Of a DNA stretch of 38,502 bases, positions 35,623-38,502 are shown piece by piece (position 1 is the stretch's first letter; every line of letters starts with the position of its first letter). This DNA is from Mycobacteriales bacterium (GTDB lineage: Bacteria; Actinomycetota; Actinomycetes; BP-191). The position numbers were made by a program, and so were the translations under genes. Location of the stretch: NCBI GenBank assembly GCA_035714365.1, contig DASTMB010000015.1, positions 1-38,502 on the forward strand, given 5' to 3'. The notes beneath the pieces are model-generated. The model did not search any database and had not been told where the DNA came from. It saw only the letters and a program-made list of their open reading frames with translations.

Positions 35623-36319
35623 GGACCGCCATGGGGTGCTCGTCGCGGTAGCCGAGGCGGGTGTAGAGGGCGGCGGCGACGAGGTTGTCGGCCATGTGCC
35701 ACAGCCCGCACGCGCCCTCCTCGCGCACCAGCTCGGCGGTCGACCACGCGGTGACGGCCGCGCCCGCCCCGGTGCCGCGCAGGTCGGGGTGCGTCGCGAT
35801 CGAGGCGAGGAAGCCGAGCCCGGGCACGATCGTCGCGTCGGCCGCGACGGCGACGAGCCGGCCGTCGCGGCGCAGCCCGGCCCAGCGGCGGACGTCCGGG
35901 TGCCCCACCGGCATCGACGCGTCCGGGAACGCCACCGCCAGCAGGTCCCGCACCTCGTCCTCGTCGCCCGCCCACGCGACGCCCTCGGTGGGCAACGACG
36001 GCGCCTCGGTCGTCCAGCGGAACGCCCAGCCCATCGGCTCGGCGAGCCCGAGGCCGGCGAGCAGCGGGACCGCCGGGACCGGCAGCGAGACGCCGTGCAC
36101 GGCCGGGTCGGCGAACGCCGCCCGCGCCAGCACGGTCGCGTCCGTCGGCGGGCCGGTGATCACCAGTTCCGGGTCGTCGCCGAACAGGTGCCACAACGCC
36201 ACCGCCTCCCCGCACGCGGTCACCGGCCGGTCGGTGGCGTGCCGGGCGGCGAGCTGGCGGAGCAGCAGGTCGCGCTCGCCGGCGGCCGCGAGGTCCGCGG
36301 GGGAGAGGGGCCGGATCAC
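35609..36319 (-). CDS. GNAT-family N-acetyltransferase
   Basis: The 236-residue product starts at GTG 36319, overlapping the TGA of the upstream surface-protein gene as GTGA, so the two are translationally coupled. The C-terminal half is a GNAT domain: [66 protein letters not shown], with the acetyl-CoA loop RGTGAG. The N-terminal half ([21 protein letters not shown]...) looks like a degenerate or substrate-binding GNAT-like half. The substrate is unknown. The coding end overlaps aspS by 14 bases on the opposite strand. Confidence 0.82.
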   Translation of the reverse strand: MIRPLSPADLAAAGERDLLLRQLAARHATDRPVTACGEAVALWHLFGDDPELVITGPPTDATVLARAAFADPAVHGVSLPVPAVPLLAGLGLAEPMGWAFRWTTEAPSLPTEGVAWAGDEDEVRDLLAVAFPDASMPVGHPDVRRWAGLRRDGRLVAVAADATIVPGLGFLASIATHPDLRGTGAGAAVTAWSTAELVREEGACGLWHMADNLVAAALYTRLGYRDEHPMAVLSRE

Positions 36320-38502
36320 GCGCGGCGGCGCCGGACGGCCAGCGCCGCGGCGGTCGCGGCGGCGGCGGCGAGCGGGAGCGCGAACGGCAGCCCGGTCGCC
36401 GGGATGCGGCCGGTCCCCGACCCCGACCCGCCGGACCCCGAGCCGCCGGAGCCGGAGCCGGAGCCGCCGGAGCCGGAGCCGCCCGGGTTGGTGCCGACGA
36501 CGACGCCGGTGCCGGTGGCGCCGAGACGGTAGTTCCAGGTGCGGGTGCCCTCGACCTGGAGCGGCACCGCGTCGGCGAACGTCTCGGCGTTCGTCTGCGG
36601 CGCCGCCGCCGAGTGGGCGGAGACGGTGACGAACGCCATGACCTCCTCGAAGAGGTCGGTCTCCTTGGGGTCGCCGATCGCCGACAGCGGCACGTCGATC
36701 GTGTACTTCCCGGACGCCTCGCTGCCGGTGACGGCGGTCGCGCCGGCGGGCGGGGCGACGTACTCGAGGTACTGCGGGTTGCACGCGGACACCGAGCAGA
36801 GGTCGAGGCTGCGGGTGGCGCCGGCGTAGTAGCGGACGTTTGCCCCCGCGGCGTCCGACTCGACGGCGGCGTGCCACAGCGTGTCGCCGCGCTGCCAGCG
36901 CAGCACCAGCTCGGCGAACGGCTGCCCGGTCGCGGTGGCCGCGTCGGCGAGGGTGCCCTCGGTGGTGTCGATCGCGATGTGCAGCACGTCGCCGTCGCGG
37001 GTGAGGGTGACGCCGCGGATGTCGGCGGCGGGGACGGGCGAGCCGCCGATCGGCTGGAACAGCGCGTCGCCCGGCGGGTCGGTGACCCCCGCGAGCGGCG
37101 CGGTCGTCTCGCCGGGCGTGAGCGGCGCGCCGGTCCAGGCGTTGAGGCCGGTGCTCTGGGTGAGGACGGTGTCGACCTCGGCGCCCGGCGCGTCGAAGCC
37201 GACCGCGCCGGTCGCGTCGCCGAAGCCGGGCTGGATCAGGCCGTTCGAGGTGTCGGGGTAGACGATCCGCGCGCGGCCGTCGTTGTCGATCGTGACCTCG
37301 AAGAAGTCGGCGAGGTTGCGGTTGCCCTGGCTGAGGATGCAGCCGGCGCCGGAGAGGCAGATGTCGTCGTAGTGCATCGGGTGCGGGCTGGCGCGCACCT
37401 GCTCGACGTGCGGCGCGGCGCCGGTCGCGTCCGACACCTGCGCGAAGTACGTCCACCACACCTGGCTCTTGTGCTCGCTCGGGTCGCCGGGGGTCTCGGT
37501 GCCGTACCAGGCGACGTCGAGGATGCCAGGCCCGCCGGCCTGCGCCCAGGAGAACACGTTCGTCGTCGCGGGCGGCGTGCTGACCTGGCGCACCGGCGCC
37601 CACGTCTTCCAGCCGTCGGCGGCCGCGGCCCAGGTGTAGAAGACCTGGTACGAGCCCTCCTCGGTCCAGACGAGGTACACGTTGCGCGCCGTGTCCTGCG
37701 TGACGACCGGGAACAGCACGCCGGGGGAGCCGGGGCGGCTGTCGACCGCCTCGTTGTAGTGGAACGTCAGCTTCCCCGCCGCGTCCGGCTCGCCGACGGC
37801 GAGCGAGAGGCCGTTGCCGGCGTTGGACGTCGCGGACAGCAGGTCACCGGTGTGCTGGTCGACGACGATCGTGGCGTCGTTGCCGCTCTGGCCGCCGCCG
37901 TCGCCGTACTGCCCGGCCTCGGCGTCCCAGCTCACGCCGTCGGTGCTCATGTCGACGGCCTGGCCCTTCACGTCGCTCGTGTACGACAGGTACACCAGCG
38001 GCGTCGGGCCCGTGTACGGCGACACGGTCGCGTCCGACGGCGCCGGGTCGAACCCGGCCATCCACTGCCGGTCCGCGCTCGGGAACGAGCACCCCTTGGG
38101 GTTGGACTGCACGGTCGCGCCGCGGTCGTCGGTCGTGGCGGCGGTGAAGCAGACCAGCGCCCACAGGTCGTCGTAGAACACCTTGCCGTTGCGCGCGATG
38201 TAGATCTCGGTGTCGCCGCCGCCGGGGCCGAGCGAGGACTTGTTCGGGATGCCGCCGGCCGGCATGTCGTTGACTGGCACGCCCTGGACGACGCGGTACG
38301 AGTCGCCGCCGTCGTGCGAGACGTTCCAGACCGAACGCTGCGTGCCGGTGCCGTTGGGGCCGGAGACGTGGACGTCGCCGTTGGGGGCGACCTTGATGTC
38401 CGGCTCGCCGTAGACGTGCGTGGGGTCCACGACCCTCGGCACGCCGAACGTGATCGCCGCCGGCGCGGGCGCGGCCGTCACCGGCGGTACGGCGACGAGG
38501 GC
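36316..38502 (-). CDS. Cell-wall-anchored beta-propeller (BNR/sialidase-like) surface protein, N-terminus off the window
   Basis: About 728 codons are visible; the frame runs off the right edge. The first visible residues (ALVAVPPVTAAPA) look like the end of a signal peptide, so little is missing. The body has Asp-box-like turns (SHDGGDSY, STDGVSWD) and recurrent strands (LVYLSYTSD, NVYLVWTEEG, ARIVYPDTS) typical of BNR or sialidase-like propellers, but no identifiable sialidase active site. From about 36850 downward a second beta-rich domain follows. The C-terminus is a GSGSGG linker, then IPATG, a hydrophobic stretch and RRRRA: a sortase-type wall-sorting signal in a variant LPxTG form. The GNAT gene is coupled to its stop. 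Confidence 0.8.
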   Translation of the reverse strand, partial: ALVAVPPVTAAPAPAAITFGVPRVVDPTHVYGEPDIKVAPNGDVHVSGPNGTGTQRSVWNVSHDGGDSYRVVQGVPVNDMPAGGIPNKSSLGPGGGDTEIYIARNGKVFYDDLWALVCFTAATTDDRGATVQSNPKGCSFPSADRQWMAGFDPAPSDATVSPYTGPTPLVYLSYTSDVKGQAVDMSTDGVSWDAEAGQYGDGGGQSGNDATIVVDQHTGDLLSATSNAGNGLSLAVGEPDAAGKLTFHYNEAVDSRPGSPGVLFPVVTQDTARNVYLVWTEEGSYQVFYTWAAAADGWKTWAPVRQVSTPPATTNVFSWAQAGGPGILDVAWYGTETPGDPSEHKSQVWWTYFAQVSDATGAAPHVEQVRASPHPMHYDDICLSGAGCILSQGNRNLADFFEVTIDNDGRARIVYPDTSNGLIQPGFGDATGAVGFDAPGAEVDTVLTQSTGLNAWTGAPLTPGETTAPLAGVTDPPGDALFQPIGGSPVPAADIRGVTLTRDGDVLHIAIDTTEGTLADAATATGQPFAELVLRWQRGDTLWHAAVESDAAGANVRYYAGATRSLDLCSVSACNPQYLEYVAPPAGATAVTGSEASGKYTIDVPLSAIGDPKETDLFEEVMAFVTVSAHSAAAPQTNAETFADAVPLQVEGTRTWNYRLGATGTGVVVGTNPGGSGSGGSGSGSGGSGSGGSGSGTGRIPATGLPFALPLAAAAATAAALAVRRRRA

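Noticed and set aside
37844-38164. Short reverse-strand frame inside the surface-protein gene
   Set aside because: Shadow frame of the propeller domain with Arg-rich composition.

Overview
The window is chromosomal DNA of a very G+C-rich actinobacterium. Coding density is very high, many starts are GTG, and genes are joined by ATGA/GTGA overlaps. The gene order is the one familiar from actinobacterial core clusters: ileS - TraR/DksA-like - lspA - rluA-family - dnaE, then pdxS / pdxT / yebC - ruvCAB - yajC - secDF - apt - rel - cyclophilin - hisS - aspS. The species cannot be named from the sequence alone. No transposase, integrase, tRNA, rRNA or CRISPR array was found.

Layout. 1-750: the end of a Cys-motif protein, a bidirectional terminator and an unknown reverse gene. 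841-4184: ileS (reverse) under a well-formed isoleucine T-box leader. 4185-8923: a HAD hydrolase, a DUF167 protein, a DksA-like zinc-finger protein with a long Ala/Lys/Pro tail, lspA, an RluA-family pseudouridine synthase and a membrane protein; the last four form an overlapping series. 9134-12658: dnaE. 12779-15213: two secreted proteins of unknown function and a DUF3048 lipoprotein. 15303-17704: pdxS and pdxT (pyridoxal phosphate synthase), separated by a lipoprotein gene and a tiny secreted Cys peptide. 17748-19139: a conspicuously low-GC class III nucleotidyl cyclase and a PH-domain membrane protein. 19201-24118: yebC, a lipoprotein, an ECF sigma factor with its membrane partner, and ruvCAB (Holliday junction processing). 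24512-28444: yajC-secD-secF (protein export) and apt. 28497-30911: bifunctional (p)ppGpp synthetase/hydrolase. 30916-35622: membrane-anchored cyclophilin (reverse), an MBL hydrolase, hisS and aspS. 35609-38502: a GNAT protein and the C-terminal part of a sortase-type surface beta-propeller protein (reverse).

Most of the window is housekeeping, and the less ordinary material sits in small islets between core genes. The items most worth a second look are: (1) PdxS carries Met at the position of the second catalytic lysine; (2) the lone low-GC, TTA-containing nucleotidyl cyclase between pdxT and yebC, a possible cyclic-nucleotide signalling or defence gene without a visible effector; (3) IleRS with a rearranged GVHH signature in place of HxGH, under a translational T-box with a clear antisequestrator/anti-SD switch; (4) two near-identical palindromes 40 bp apart between secF and apt; (5) two DnaA-box sequences 32 bp apart just downstream of a promoter for the DksA-like gene.

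All calls come from reading the sequence and recognising motifs. No database search was run. Functions of the secreted, lipoprotein and small genes are unknown.
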